Source: Prevotellaceae bacterium UBA4359 (GTDB lineage Bacteria > Bacteroidota > Bacteroidia > Bacteroidales > Bacteroidaceae). Taken from it: DNA of 44,331 nt. The DNA lies in the NCBI GenBank assembly GCA_002393555.1, contig DGSP01000004.1:1-44331 (forward strand), in the 5' to 3' direction. The position numbers and the translations under genes were made by a program. Every line of letters starts with the position of its first letter. The first letter of the stretch is position 1. Of the stretch, positions 8,013 to 15,542 are shown in pieces. The notes below the pieces were generated by a model. It ran no database searches, was not told the DNA's origin, and was given only the letters and a program-made list of their open reading frames with translations.

Positions 8013-8075
8013 GGAGTGAGTCACACCTGTGGTAGGGGTGTGACTCACTCCTATGGGATAGGTGTGAGTCACACC
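8013..8075. repeat. array of three 15-bp palindromes at 24-bp period, locus 1
   Basis: Three copies of a near-perfect 15-bp palindrome with consensus GGTGTGAGTCACACC lie at 8013-8027 (GGAGTGAGTCACACC), 8037-8051 (GGTGTGACTCACTCC) and 8061-8075 (exact consensus). They are separated by two 9-bp spacers (tgtggtagg, tatgggata), a period of exactly 24 bp. A second array with the same design lies at 31126-31188. The array occupies the middle of the 463-base gap 7841-8303, about 130 bp upstream of the promoter at 8231. The rest of that gap shows nothing else I recognise. Confidence 0.9.
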
Positions 8076-8206
8076 TATATTGGGGGTAGTTGGGGTTGGT
8101 CTTTTTGTACGATTCTGCTTTGTCGTGATTTCGTGTCCCTGATGCGGAATTTGGGAAGTTAGAAAGGGTAATTTGTTCCGATTATTCTTTTTGTGGACAT
8201 TCTTTG

Positions 8207-8238
8207 TTGGTGTATTGCCAAAAAAGTCGTACCTTTGT
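8207..8238 (+). promoter_or_regulatory. Bacteroidetes-type promoter
   Basis: TTG at 8207-8209 is followed by 21 bases and TACCTTTG at 8231-8238, a good fit to the -33/-7 consensus. It should drive the membrane protein gene starting at 8304. Confidence 0.65.
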
Positions 8239-8303
8239 GGCCGAACTGTTCGGAAGCCTTCTCGCCCCCCCACCTCAGGGGCTTATATATATAATAATGT
8301 GTA

Positions 8304-8846
8304 ATGAAGCGGAGTTACTATAGCATAGCCATTGAGCGGTATTTCAGCACACCTGTCCCCTATCTGCTGGTGGGCACGGTGCCGCTGATGCTGTATGGCT
8401 ACTATGAGAGCGACCTGTGGTTTTGGGTGGGGCTGGTGCTGACGGTGGCCGTGTTTGCGGTCAACCATTTTCTGATGCACTCGCTCACCACCACGTTTGG
8501 CCCTTATGCCACCCGAAAGCAGGTGGACTATGTGAGCCATTTTGTGGCGGGGAAGAATGAGGTGTTCTCGGAGCAGGAGAGCGGGCAGTTGCTGGAGATG
8601 ATTGCCGACCAGTCGGGCAATGCCCACATCGGCATTGAGGACTATATCAACTACATCAACCACAGGCTGAAGGAGAAGTCGGACAATGGGAGCGCGGAAG
8701 CGACCTATTGGCTGGGCATCTACCACCGTGTGCTGGGCGAGGGCAGCAACCACAATTCCATAGCCCGCGAACTGATTGAGAAATCGGCAAATATGGGATT
8801 TGAACGTGCCAAAAAACTGCAAAAACGGGCACGGAAGTGGGGATAA
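8304..8846 (+). CDS. small membrane protein with a Sel1-like C-terminal segment
   Basis: 180 residues. Two membrane helices are visible at about 17-33 and 38-57, and the C-terminal two-thirds is soluble and helical. Near the end, SAEATYWLGIYHRVLGEGSN followed by ARELIEKSANMGFERAKKLQ resembles a single Sel1/TPR-type repeat (A-x-x-LG-x-x-Y, then A-x-x-x-x-EKSA-x-x-G). No enzyme motif is present. It has its own promoter and precedes rpsU, which has a separate promoter. Function unknown; protein-protein contact at the membrane is the most that can be inferred. Confidence 0.65.
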   Translation: MKRSYYSIAIERYFSTPVPYLLVGTVPLMLYGYYESDLWFWVGLVLTVAVFAVNHFLMHSLTTTFGPYATRKQVDYVSHFVAGKNEVFSEQESGQLLEMIADQSGNAHIGIEDYINYINHRLKEKSDNGSAEATYWLGIYHRVLGEGSNHNSIARELIEKSANMGFERAKKLQKRARKWG

Positions 8847-8879
8847 AGTGCTGTTTTTGTGAAAAAAGTGGCGTAAAGT

Positions 8880-8910
8880 TTTGTGCTTTGACAAATTTGC
8901 CGTAATTTTG
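8880..8910 (+). promoter_or_regulatory. rpsU promoter
   Basis: TTTG at 8880-8883, 19 bases, then TAATTTTG at 8903-8910, a full match to the Bacteroidetes consensus, 68 bases before the rpsU start. Confidence 0.75.
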
Positions 8911-8978
8911 CCGACCGTTGGGATTTTCCCAGCGCTTTTTTATCTATAATTTATAAACATTTTCTAAAAAGAATTGTA

Positions 8979-9170
8979 ATGATTATCGTACCTGTAAAAG
9001 AAGGTGAGAACATTGAGAGGGCTCTCAAGAAGTTCAAGAGAAAGGCCGAGAAGACTGGCATCATCAAGGAAGTGCGCAACCGCAAGCAGTTCAACAAGCC
9101 CTCTGTGGTGAAGCGTGAGAAGATGCAGCACGCCATCTATGTGAACAAACTTCACCAGGCCGAGGATTGA
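8979..9170 (+). CDS. rpsU: 30S ribosomal protein S21
   Basis: 63 residues, the normal length for bS21, a small basic protein of the 30S subunit that acts in translation initiation. Seen: MIIVPVKEGENIERALKKFKRKAEKTG and the basic, Lys/Arg-rich remainder typical of the family. It has its own promoter and stands 126 bases before the recombinase gene. Confidence 0.95.
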   Translation: MIIVPVKEGENIERALKKFKRKAEKTGIIKEVRNRKQFNKPSVVKREKMQHAIYVNKLHQAED

Positions 9171-9245
9171 ATCCTCGCTGAAGGCGTAAAAAACTCTCTG
9201 TTGGGAGAGAAAAAGAGACCGAAAAACAAAGTTTTCAGTTGAAAA

Positions 9246-9277
9246 TTTGGTCGTTTGACAAAAATGTCCTAAATTAG
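9246..9277 (+). promoter_or_regulatory. promoter of the recombinase/hpf unit
   Basis: TTTG at 9246-9249, 20 bases, then TAAATTAG at 9270-9277. The -7 box differs from TAnnTTTG at one base. It lies 19 bases before the start codon at 9297. Confidence 0.55.
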
Positions 9278-9296
9278 TCGCAGAAAACGACGAGAC

Positions 9297-10190
9297 ATGG
9301 AATCGTGGACTGCTCCTTTTCTGGAATATCTGAAGTCTGAACGTAACTATTCGCCGGCAACGGGGGTGTCTTACGGCAAGGACTTGGCAGAGTTTCAGGA
9401 GTTCCTTGAGGCGGATGATGCCGCTGCTTCGTGGAAGACCGTGAGTGCGGCAGACGTGAGGGAATGGATGATATTCCTGCTGGACGGACAGCACCTGACG
9501 GCTGCATCGGTCAACCGCAAGTTGAGTGCCCTCCGCACCTTCTACAAATATCTGCGTAGGATGGGGTGGGCGGATGTCAATCCGATGGAGAAAGTGGTCG
9601 CTCCGAAAAAGAAACGCCCTTTGCCCTACTTCGTGAGGGAGGCGGAGATGGACCGGCTACTGGAACTGACCCGTGAGGACCGAAGTTTCAAGGGCATCAG
9701 GAATCGGCTGATTCTGATGATGTTCTACGAGACGGGAGTGAGACGCGCGGAACTGCTGGGCATGACAGATGCAAGTGTGGATCTGGTGGCACGGCAGGTG
9801 AAAGTGACCGGAAAGCGCAACACACAGCGCATCGTGCCGTTTGGCGACGAACTGGAGGCGGAGATTCGAGCCTATCTGGATGCCCGCAAAGAGGCACTCG
9901 GCTCGGTCGATTTCCCAACCTTCTTCGTCGGCGAGAAAGGCGAGGCGATGAGCAAAGGCCGGGTGGCAAAAATAGTGAAGGATAACCTGTCGATGGTGAC
10001 CACCATCAAGAAACGGAGCCCTCATGTGCTGCGCCACTCTTTTGCTACTGCCATGCTGAACAACAGCGCGGACCTGACCTCCATCCAGAAACTGCTGGGC
10101 CACGAAAGCGTGGCAACCACTGAGGTCTATACCCATGTGTCGTTTGAGGAACTGAAGAATGAGTACAAAAATGCGCACCCGCGCAAGTAA
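9297..10190 (+). CDS. xerC: tyrosine recombinase XerC/XerD family
   Basis: 297 residues, the usual size of Xer site-specific recombinases, which resolve chromosome dimers at dif. An N-terminal SAM-like core-binding domain (about 1-90) is followed by the catalytic domain with all expected residues: Arg149 (TGVRRAEL), Lys173 (VTGKRNTQ), His243 and Arg246 (HVLRHSFA), His269 (LLGHES) and the Tyr278 nucleophile (EVYTHV). There is no integrase-type DNA-binding arm and no adjacent mobile element, so a housekeeping Xer protein is the best reading. XerC versus XerD cannot be decided by eye. It is followed after 32 bases by hpf. Confidence 0.88.
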   Translation: MESWTAPFLEYLKSERNYSPATGVSYGKDLAEFQEFLEADDAAASWKTVSAADVREWMIFLLDGQHLTAASVNRKLSALRTFYKYLRRMGWADVNPMEKVVAPKKKRPLPYFVREAEMDRLLELTREDRSFKGIRNRLILMMFYETGVRRAELLGMTDASVDLVARQVKVTGKRNTQRIVPFGDELEAEIRAYLDARKEALGSVDFPTFFVGEKGEAMSKGRVAKIVKDNLSMVTTIKKRSPHVLRHSFATAMLNNSADLTSIQKLLGHESVATTEVYTHVSFEELKNEYKNAHPRK

Positions 10191-10222
10191 ATATTGTTCA
10201 ACCTAATAAAAATACCGTGACT

Positions 10223-10522
10223 ATGGACGTTAACATTAAGACGATTAAGTTCGACGCAACAGACAAGTTGCAAGAGTTCATTCAGAAGAAAGTTGGAAAA
10301 CTGGATAAGTATTGCAACGATATAAGGAAAGTAGAGGTGTCACTCAAAGTCGTGAAGCCCGAGACGGCCCTGAACAAGCAAGCAAGCCTGACAGTGGTAC
10401 TCCCCGGGAGCGAATTATTCGCCGAAAAGATTTGCGACACATTTGAAGAAGCAATCATGGAATCTCTGGCTGCAATTGAAAAACAGTTGGGGAAATATAA
10501 GGAAAAACAGACCAATATCTAA
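10223..10522 (+). CDS. hpf: ribosome hibernation-promoting factor (HPF/RaiA family)
   Basis: 99 residues, a short-form HPF/YfiA-type protein that binds the 30S decoding region and helps store ribosomes in slow growth. Seen: the beta-alpha-beta layout starting MDVNIKTIKFDATDKLQEFI, KKVGKLDKY, and the second helix FEEAIMESLAAIEKQL. It lacks the long C-terminal domain of long HPF. I chose ATG at 10223 over a GTG two codons upstream. It probably shares the recombinase transcript. Confidence 0.88.
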   Translation: MDVNIKTIKFDATDKLQEFIQKKVGKLDKYCNDIRKVEVSLKVVKPETALNKQASLTVVLPGSELFAEKICDTFEEAIMESLAAIEKQLGKYKEKQTNI

Positions 10523-10539
10523 AAAAAGTCTGTAAAAAG

Positions 10540-10570
10540 TTTGGTGTTTGAAAAATAATGCCTAAATTTG
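10540..10570 (+). promoter_or_regulatory. promoter of the tRNA-Thr / tuf region
   Basis: TTTG at 10540-10543, 19 bases, then TAAATTTG at 10563-10570, matching the consensus. It precedes the first tRNA by about 42 bases. No separate promoter was seen right before tuf, so the tRNAs and tuf may share a transcript. Confidence 0.7.
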
Positions 10571-10612
10571 CACCCGTTTCGCACGGATTGCTCTGTGCGG
10601 ACGGTTTTATAA

Positions 10613-10686
10613 GCCTCTTTAGCTCAGTTGGCCAGAGCACGTGATTTGTAATCTCGGGGTCGTTGGTTCGAATCCGACAAGAGGCT
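10613..10686 (+). tRNA. tRNA-Thr (anticodon TGT)
   Basis: Acceptor GCCTCTT pairs with AAGAGGC (10679-10685), the discriminator is T, the D-arm is GCTCAGTTGGCCAGAGC, and the T-loop contains GTTCGAAT. The anticodon TGT is at 10647-10649 in the loop TTTGTAA. The anticodon stem has one T-T mismatch (CGTGA with TCTCG). No CCA is encoded. Confidence 0.93.
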
Positions 10687-10700
10687 CAAAGAAGAGAATA

Positions 10701-10730
10701 TTGTCGGTTCGGCGTAAGCCACTCCGACAA
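10701..10730 (+). other. tRNA-3'-end-like hairpin between the two tRNA-Thr genes
   Basis: TTGTCGG (10701-10707) pairs perfectly with CCGACAA (10724-10730), with an inner GGC/GCC stem capped by GTAA. The piece TCCGACAAGA at 10723-10732 repeats the same ten bases of the tRNA-Thr T-arm/acceptor at 10673-10682, exactly 50 bases away, and GGTTCG is shared as well. It may be a remnant of a duplicated tRNA end, or a processing or structural spacer. Confidence 0.5.
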
Positions 10731-10775
10731 GAAGTTCAAGAGGGGAGATACACATTATTTATATATATGTAAAAT

Positions 10776-10847
<72 letters not shown>

Positions 10848-10909
10848 CTCTCGCCGAGAATAATTAAATGGTAAATCAATTTAATAACTCTAAAGAATAA
10901 TTTTTAGCT

Positions 10910-12097
10910 ATGGCAAAAGAAACATTCGTGCGTACCAAACCACACGTAAACATCGGTACAATCGGTCACGTTGACCACGGTAAGACTACTCTTACTGCTG
11001 CGATTTCTAAGGTTCTTCATGAGAAGGGCTTCGGTTCTGAGGAAGTTAAGTCTTTCGACCAGATTGACAATGCTCCCGAAGAGAAGGAGCGTGGTATCAC
11101 TATCAACACTGCTCACATCGAGTATGAGACAGCAAAGCGTCACTATGCTCACGTGGACTGCCCTGGACACGCCGACTATGTGAAGAACATGGTAACTGGT
11201 GCTGCTCAGATGGACGGTGCTATCATCGTGGTTGCTGCAACTGACGGTCCTATGCCTCAGACTCGTGAGCACATCCTGCTCGCTCGTCAGGTGAACGTGC
11301 CTCGTCTGGTTGTGTTCATGAACAAGTGCGACATGGTTGACGATGAGGAAATGCTCGAACTCGTTGAGATGGATATGCAGGACCTCCTCGCTCAGTATGA
11401 CTTCGAGCCCGAGACTCCTATCATTCGCGGTTCTGCCCTCGGTGCCTTGAACGGTGTGCCAGAGTGGGAAGATAAGGTGATGGAGTTGATGGACGCTTGC
11501 GACAACTGGATTCAGGAGCCTGTTCGCGACATCGATAAGCCTTTCTTGATGCCTGTTGAGGACGTGTTCTCAATCACTGGTCGTGGTACAGTGGCTACTG
11601 GCCGTATCGAGACTGGTGTTGTGAAGGTAGGTGACGAGGTTCAACTCCTCGGTCTTGGTGAAGATGCTAAGTCTGTCGTTACTGGTGTTGAGATGTTCCG
11701 TAAGATTCTTCCTGAAGGTATGGCTGGTGACAACGTAGGTCTGCTCCTCCGTGGTATCGACAAGAAGGATGTGAAGCGTGGTATGGTGATTACTCACCCT
11801 GGAGTTATCACTCCTCACAAGGGCTTCAAGGCATCTATCTACGTGCTGAAGAAGGAAGAGGGTGGCCGTCACACTCCATTCAAGAACCACTATCGTCCTC
11901 AGTTCTACCTCCGCACCATGGACTGCACAGGTGAGATTTCTCTCCCAGACGGAGTTGAAATGGTAATGCCTGGTGACAACGTGGAGATCAAGGTTGAACT
12001 TATCTACCCAGTTGCTATCAACGTAGGTCTTCGTTTCGCTATTCGCGAAGGTGGTCGTACAGTTGGTTCTGGTCAGATTACAGAGGTTTTTGATTAA
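10910..12097 (+). CDS. tuf: translation elongation factor Tu
   Basis: 395 residues, full length. EF-Tu carries aminoacyl-tRNA to the ribosome as a GTP complex. The GTPase motifs are intact: GHVDHGKT at 19-26, the switch I segment KERGITINTAHIEYET, DCPGHADYV, and NKCD; the beta-barrel domains 2 and 3 follow, to GQITEVFD. The tRNA-Thr, tRNA-Thr, tuf, tRNA-Trp, secE, nusG, rplK order is the conserved bacterial arrangement. Codon use is more biased than in neighbouring accessory genes, as expected for a highly expressed gene. Confidence 0.98.
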   Translation: MAKETFVRTKPHVNIGTIGHVDHGKTTLTAAISKVLHEKGFGSEEVKSFDQIDNAPEEKERGITINTAHIEYETAKRHYAHVDCPGHADYVKNMVTGAAQMDGAIIVVAATDGPMPQTREHILLARQVNVPRLVVFMNKCDMVDDEEMLELVEMDMQDLLAQYDFEPETPIIRGSALGALNGVPEWEDKVMELMDACDNWIQEPVRDIDKPFLMPVEDVFSITGRGTVATGRIETGVVKVGDEVQLLGLGEDAKSVVTGVEMFRKILPEGMAGDNVGLLLRGIDKKDVKRGMVITHPGVITPHKGFKASIYVLKKEEGGRHTPFKNHYRPQFYLRTMDCTGEISLPDGVEMVMPGDNVEIKVELIYPVAINVGLRFAIREGGRTVGSGQITEVFD

Positions 12098-12125
12098 TCA
12101 TTTGATTAAGGACAATCAAGAATAT

Positions 12126-12157
12126 GGTGTCAGGTGATGCTCTTGTCGCCTGACACC
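12126..12157 (+). terminator. strong hairpin between tuf and tRNA-Trp
   Basis: A 12-bp stem, GGTGTCAGGTGA (12126-12137) with TCGCCTGACACC (12146-12157), contains one G-T pair and an 8-base loop. No T tract follows, so it may be an mRNA end or RNase-processing hairpin rather than an intrinsic terminator. Confidence 0.5.
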
Positions 12158-12163
12158 TCATCT

Positions 12164-12236
12164 ACGGGAATAGCTCAGTTGGCAGAGCACTGGTCTCCAA
12201 AACCAGGTGTCGGGAGTTCGAGCCTCTCTTCCCGTG
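12164..12236 (+). tRNA. tRNA-Trp (anticodon CCA)
   Basis: Acceptor ACGGGAA pairs with TTCCCGT (12229-12235), with discriminator G. The anticodon stem CTGGT/ACCAG encloses the loop CTCCAAA with anticodon CCA at 12197-12199. The T-arm contains GTTCGAGC. No CCA end is encoded. The end is 16 bases before secE. Confidence 0.95.
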
Positions 12237-12252
12237 CTATAAGTGTAAGAAT

Positions 12253-12447
12253 ATGAATAGCATAATCACATATTGCAAAGAATCCTACGATGAACTTGTT
12301 CATAAGGTGACTTGGCCAACATACAAGGAGTTGACCTCGCAGGCGGTACTTGTTTTATCGGCTTCCATCATTATCGCACTGCTGGTCTGGGTCATCGACA
12401 CTGCCTTCGCGGAGTTAATGAAACTCGTTTATTCACTCTTTAACTAA
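12253..12447 (+). CDS. secE: preprotein translocase subunit SecE
   Basis: 64 residues, the short single-helix form of SecE, which clamps SecY in the inner-membrane translocon. Seen: the conserved cytoplasmic segment DELVHKVTWPTYKEL before one membrane helix (about 30-52). It lies directly before nusG, the usual order. Confidence 0.93.
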   Translation: MNSIITYCKESYDELVHKVTWPTYKELTSQAVLVLSASIIIALLVWVIDTAFAELMKLVYSLFN

Positions 12448-12466
12448 AAAGACGGAGCAGAGTAAT

Positions 12467-13087
12467 ATGGCAGAATCGGACGTTAGAATTGATGAGAAAA
12501 CAGGCCTGAAGGTTTGGGCGAAGAAATCTAAGGACGCACCTGTTTTGAGATGGTATGTGCTCAAAGCCATTAGTGGTAAAGAGGCTTCAGTCAAGGAGTA
12601 TATCGAACTTGACATGAAGAACCACGGCTACGAGGACCGCGTGTCTCAGGTTCTCATTCCTCAAGAGAACTTCATTAAGGTGGGTGCCAACAATCGGCGC
12701 ATCCCCGCCAAGAGGAATCTTCTTCCTGGCTATGTTCTCGTGGAGGCTGCCCTCGATGGCGAGATAACCCACATGCTTCGCAACACCCCCAACGTTCTCG
12801 GATTCCTGGGCGGCACAGACAAGCCTTCGCCTGTTCGGCAGGCAGAGGTGAACAGAATGCTTGGTCTGGGACAAGAGGATGAAACGGAAGTTGCGGACAC
12901 TGTTGTCAATGTTGACTATCTGGTAGGTGAGTCTGTCAAAGTGAACGACGGCCCATTTACGGGTTTCGATGGCATCATCGAAGAAGTCAACGGCGAAAAG
13001 CAGAAACTCAAGGTGTCGGTCAAGATATTCGGAAGGGTCACACCTCTCGAATTGTCCTTTACACAAGTTTCAAAGGAACTTGCCTGA
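12467..13087 (+). CDS. nusG: transcription termination/antitermination factor NusG
   Basis: 206 residues. The NGN domain begins at about residue 28 (RWYVLKAISGKEASVKEYI) and includes NLLPGYVLVEA and TPNVLGFLGG. The KOW domain near the end has VGESVKVNDGPFTGFDGIIEEV and GRVTPLELSF. About 27 extra N-terminal residues (AESDVRIDEKTGLKVWAKKS) precede the NGN domain. NusG binds RNA polymerase and links it to Rho or the ribosome. It stands between secE and rplK. Confidence 0.96.
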   Translation: MAESDVRIDEKTGLKVWAKKSKDAPVLRWYVLKAISGKEASVKEYIELDMKNHGYEDRVSQVLIPQENFIKVGANNRRIPAKRNLLPGYVLVEAALDGEITHMLRNTPNVLGFLGGTDKPSPVRQAEVNRMLGLGQEDETEVADTVVNVDYLVGESVKVNDGPFTGFDGIIEEVNGEKQKLKVSVKIFGRVTPLELSFTQVSKELA

Positions 13088-13141
13088 TGTTACGCTGGCA
13101 TGTTCTTTCTATCGTTAAATTATTAAATAAAGATTAAAAAA

Positions 13142-13582
13142 ATGGCTAAAGAAGTTGCTGGATTAATCAAATTGCAGATTAAGGGCGGTGCCGCTAATCC
13201 ATCTCCTCCAGTAGGACCTGCACTGGGTTCTAAGGGAATCAACATCATGGATTTCTGTAAAGCATTCAACGCCAGAACTCAGGATAAGGCAGGAAAGGTT
13301 CTTCCTGTTGTTATCACCTACTACGCAGATAAGTCTTATGATTTCGTGGTGAAAACTCCACCTGCTGCTATTCAGTTGATGGAGGCTGCCAAGGTTAAAA
13401 AAGGTTCTGCTGAACCTAACCGCAAGAAGGTGGCTGAAGTTACATGGGATCAGATTCGTACTATCGCGGAGGATAAGATGCCTGATTTGAACTGCTTTAC
13501 AATCGAGTCTGCAATGTCTATGATTGCAGGTACAGCAAGAAGTATGGGTATTAAAGTTAAAGGAGAATTCCCTGGTAAATAA
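13142..13582 (+). CDS. rplK: 50S ribosomal protein L11
   Basis: 146 residues, normal length for uL11, which binds the GTPase-centre rRNA. Seen: KLQIKGGAANPSPPVGPALG at the N-terminus, and the RNA-binding domain with KTPPAAIQLMEAAKVKKGSAEPN and GTARSMGIKVKG. It is the first gene of the rplKAJL run, 54 bases after nusG. Confidence 0.97.
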   Translation: MAKEVAGLIKLQIKGGAANPSPPVGPALGSKGINIMDFCKAFNARTQDKAGKVLPVVITYYADKSYDFVVKTPPAAIQLMEAAKVKKGSAEPNRKKVAEVTWDQIRTIAEDKMPDLNCFTIESAMSMIAGTARSMGIKVKGEFPGK

Positions 13583-13598
13583 TTAAAATTTCAATCAA

Positions 13599-14291
13599 AT
13601 GAGTAAACTTACAAAAAATCAGAAGGCAGTTGCTGACAAGGTTGAAGCAGGGAAGGAATACACTCTGGCCGAGGCATCGCAGTTGGTGAAGGATATCACT
13701 TTCACTAAGTTTGATGCGTCTCTCGACATTGACATTCGTCTCGGTGTTGACCCACGCAAGGCAAACCAGATGGTGCGCGGCGTGGTTTCTCTCCCTAACG
13801 GAACGGGCAAGGAAGTACGTGTTCTTGCTCTCGTTACCTCTGATCAAGTTGCTGCTGCAACAGAAGCCGGTGCCGACTATGTAGGTCTTGAAGAGTACAT
13901 CGACAAGATTAAGGGTGGCTGGACTGATATCGATGTCATCATCACCATGCCTTCTTGCATGGGTAAGATTGGTGCACTCGGTCGTGTGCTGGGTCCTCGT
14001 GGCCTGATGCCTAACCCCAAGAGCGGTACTGTGACTATGGACGTGGCAAAGGCTATCCGTGAAGTGAAGCAGGGTAAGATTGACTTCAAAGTGGATAAGA
14101 CTGGTATCGTTCACGCTTCTATCGGCAAAGTTTCTTTCTCTGCCGAGAAGATTGCACAGAACGCCCAGGAGTTCATCAACACCATCATCAAACTGAAGCC
14201 TGCTACAGCGAAGGGCACTTACATAAAGAGCATTTATCTTTCAAGTACTATGAGCAAAGGTGTCAAGATTGACCCGAAGTCTGTTGAATAA
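13599..14291 (+). CDS. rplA: 50S ribosomal protein L1
   Basis: 230 residues, normal for uL1, the L1-stalk protein and, in many bacteria, a repressor of its own operon. Seen: FDASLDIDIRLGVDPRKANQ, GTGKEVRVLAL, and the LGPRGLMPNPKSGTVT motif. It starts 16 bases after rplK. I did not find an obvious L1-binding mimic in the short leader of rplK. Confidence 0.97.
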   Translation: MSKLTKNQKAVADKVEAGKEYTLAEASQLVKDITFTKFDASLDIDIRLGVDPRKANQMVRGVVSLPNGTGKEVRVLALVTSDQVAAATEAGADYVGLEEYIDKIKGGWTDIDVIITMPSCMGKIGALGRVLGPRGLMPNPKSGTVTMDVAKAIREVKQGKIDFKVDKTGIVHASIGKVSFSAEKIAQNAQEFINTIIKLKPATAKGTYIKSIYLSSTMSKGVKIDPKSVE

Positions 14292-14309
14292 TTAATTAAG
14301 ATCAGAATC

Positions 14310-14834
14310 ATGAAGAAAGAAGATAAAGCCTTACTTATCGATAGTCTTGTTGAGAAACTCGACAACTATCCCCATTTCTACGTTGTAGATGTAACTGCTC
14401 TTGACTCTCAGACTACAAGCGACCTGCGTCGTGCTTGCTTCAAGAATGGCATCAAACTTCAGGTGGTGAAGAACACTCTCTTCATCAAGGCTCTTGAGAA
14501 AAAGGGCAATCCTGAGTTCGAGGCTCTCAAGCCCATCTTGAAGAATACGACTGGCATCATGTTCTGCGAGGTTGCCAATCAGCCTGCAAAACTGATCAAG
14601 TCTTTTGCAAAAGATCATGGCGACATGCCAGCCTTGAAGGGTGCTTTTGCTGAAGAAAGTGTTTACATTGGTGCTGACCAGTTGGATGCACTTGCTGCTA
14701 TCAAGAGCAAGAACGAACTCATTGCCGAGGTTGTTTCTATGCTCGAAGGTCCTGTCAACAGTGTACTTTCTGCACTCGACGGCGGTGCTACCATCCACGG
14801 TCTGCTTGATGCAATCGAGAAAAAGGGTAACTAA
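14310..14834 (+). CDS. rplJ: 50S ribosomal protein L10
   Basis: 174 residues, normal for uL10, the base of the stalk that carries L7/L12 dimers. Seen: MKKEDKALLIDSLVEKL, VVDVTALDSQTTSDLRRACF, and the C-terminal helix LDALAAIKSKNELIAEVVSML. It starts only 18 bases after rplA, which leaves no room for a long L10 leader of the E. coli kind. Confidence 0.96.
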   Translation: MKKEDKALLIDSLVEKLDNYPHFYVVDVTALDSQTTSDLRRACFKNGIKLQVVKNTLFIKALEKKGNPEFEALKPILKNTTGIMFCEVANQPAKLIKSFAKDHGDMPALKGAFAEESVYIGADQLDALAAIKSKNELIAEVVSMLEGPVNSVLSALDGGATIHGLLDAIEKKGN

Positions 14835-14946
14835 ACCCAACTATCCTGCAGAAGGCTGATGCTGAAAAAGAAGAATGGCTTCAGTTTTCTCCAGAATAAA
14901 AACAAAATTAAAAAATAATAATCACACATAAAAAACATTTAAGAAA

Positions 14947-15324
14947 ATGGCAGATGTTAAAGCTATCGCTGAAGAGTTGGTAAACTTGACAGTGAAAGAA
15001 GTAAGTGAACTTAAGACTATCCTCAAGGATGAGTACGGAATTGAGCCTGCTGCTGCAGCCGTTGCTGTTGCTGCTGGTCCTGCTGCAGGCGGTGAGGCTG
15101 CTGCTGAAGAGAAGACTTCATTCGACGTTGTTCTCAAGAGCGCAGGTGCTGCTAAACTTCAGGTCGTAAAGGCTGCTAAGGAGGCTCTTGGTCTTGGTCT
15201 TAAGGAGGCAAAGGATCTTGTTGACGGTGCTCCTTGCAATGTTAAGGAAGGCGTTGATAAGGCAACAGCCGAAGCAGTTAAGGCCGCTCTCGAGGCTGCT
15301 GGTGCTGAGGTAGAAATTAAGTAA
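14947..15324 (+). CDS. rplL: 50S ribosomal protein L7/L12
   Basis: 125 residues, normal for bL12. An N-terminal dimerisation helix (VKAIAEELVNLTVKEVSEL) is followed by an Ala-rich hinge (about 36-57) and a C-terminal domain with EKTSFDVVLKSAG and GLGLKEAKDLVDGAP that recruits translation factors. The 112-base gap before it is longer than others in the run and may hold a control element, but I see only weak stems there. A terminator follows at 15346. Confidence 0.97.
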   Translation: MADVKAIAEELVNLTVKEVSELKTILKDEYGIEPAAAAVAVAAGPAAGGEAAAEEKTSFDVVLKSAGAAKLQVVKAAKEALGLGLKEAKDLVDGAPCNVKEGVDKATAEAVKAALEAAGAEVEIK

Positions 15325-15345
15325 TTGATTACCTTAGATAATAGT

Positions 15346-15383
15346 GGTTAAGAATCCTCAGGTTGAGGGTTCTTAACCTTTTT
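15346..15383 (+). terminator. strong intrinsic terminator between rplL and rpoB
   Basis: GGTTAAGAATCCTCA (15346-15360) pairs with TGAGGGTTCTTAACC (15364-15378): 14 Watson-Crick pairs plus one G-T pair, a 3-base loop, then TTTTT at 15379-15383. It should end or attenuate rplL transcription. The 159 bases that remain before rpoB contain a smaller inverted repeat (TTGAATT 15481-15487 with AATTCAA 15498-15504, extended by CCAA/TTGG) and no clear TAnnTTTG promoter. Confidence 0.88.
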
Positions 15384-15542
15384 GTGTCTTTAGGGCAATG
15401 CCTTAACCCTCTCCATTCTGGGTGTTCCGCTTGTTTAGGTGCATCTGGACTTTTCAGTCTTAAATAGATTTTCCAATCGGTTGAATTTCTGTATTATAAT
15501 TCAATTGGATATTCTGAATCATCATTCAAACAACAATAAAAG

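Noticed and set aside
8013..8075. Reading the palindrome arrays as CRISPR
   Set aside because: Only three 15-bp repeats with 9-bp related spacers and no cas gene in the window; spacers of a CRISPR are about 30 bp and unrelated.
9297..10190. Treating the tyrosine recombinase as the integrase of an island at the nearby tRNA-Thr genes
   Set aside because: Size and domain layout are those of housekeeping Xer, it is paired with hpf, and no cargo or att boundaries surround it.
14835..14946. L10/L12-type regulatory leader between rplJ and rplL
   Set aside because: Only short imperfect stems can be drawn; nothing resembles the known L10 leader, which in any case precedes rplJ.
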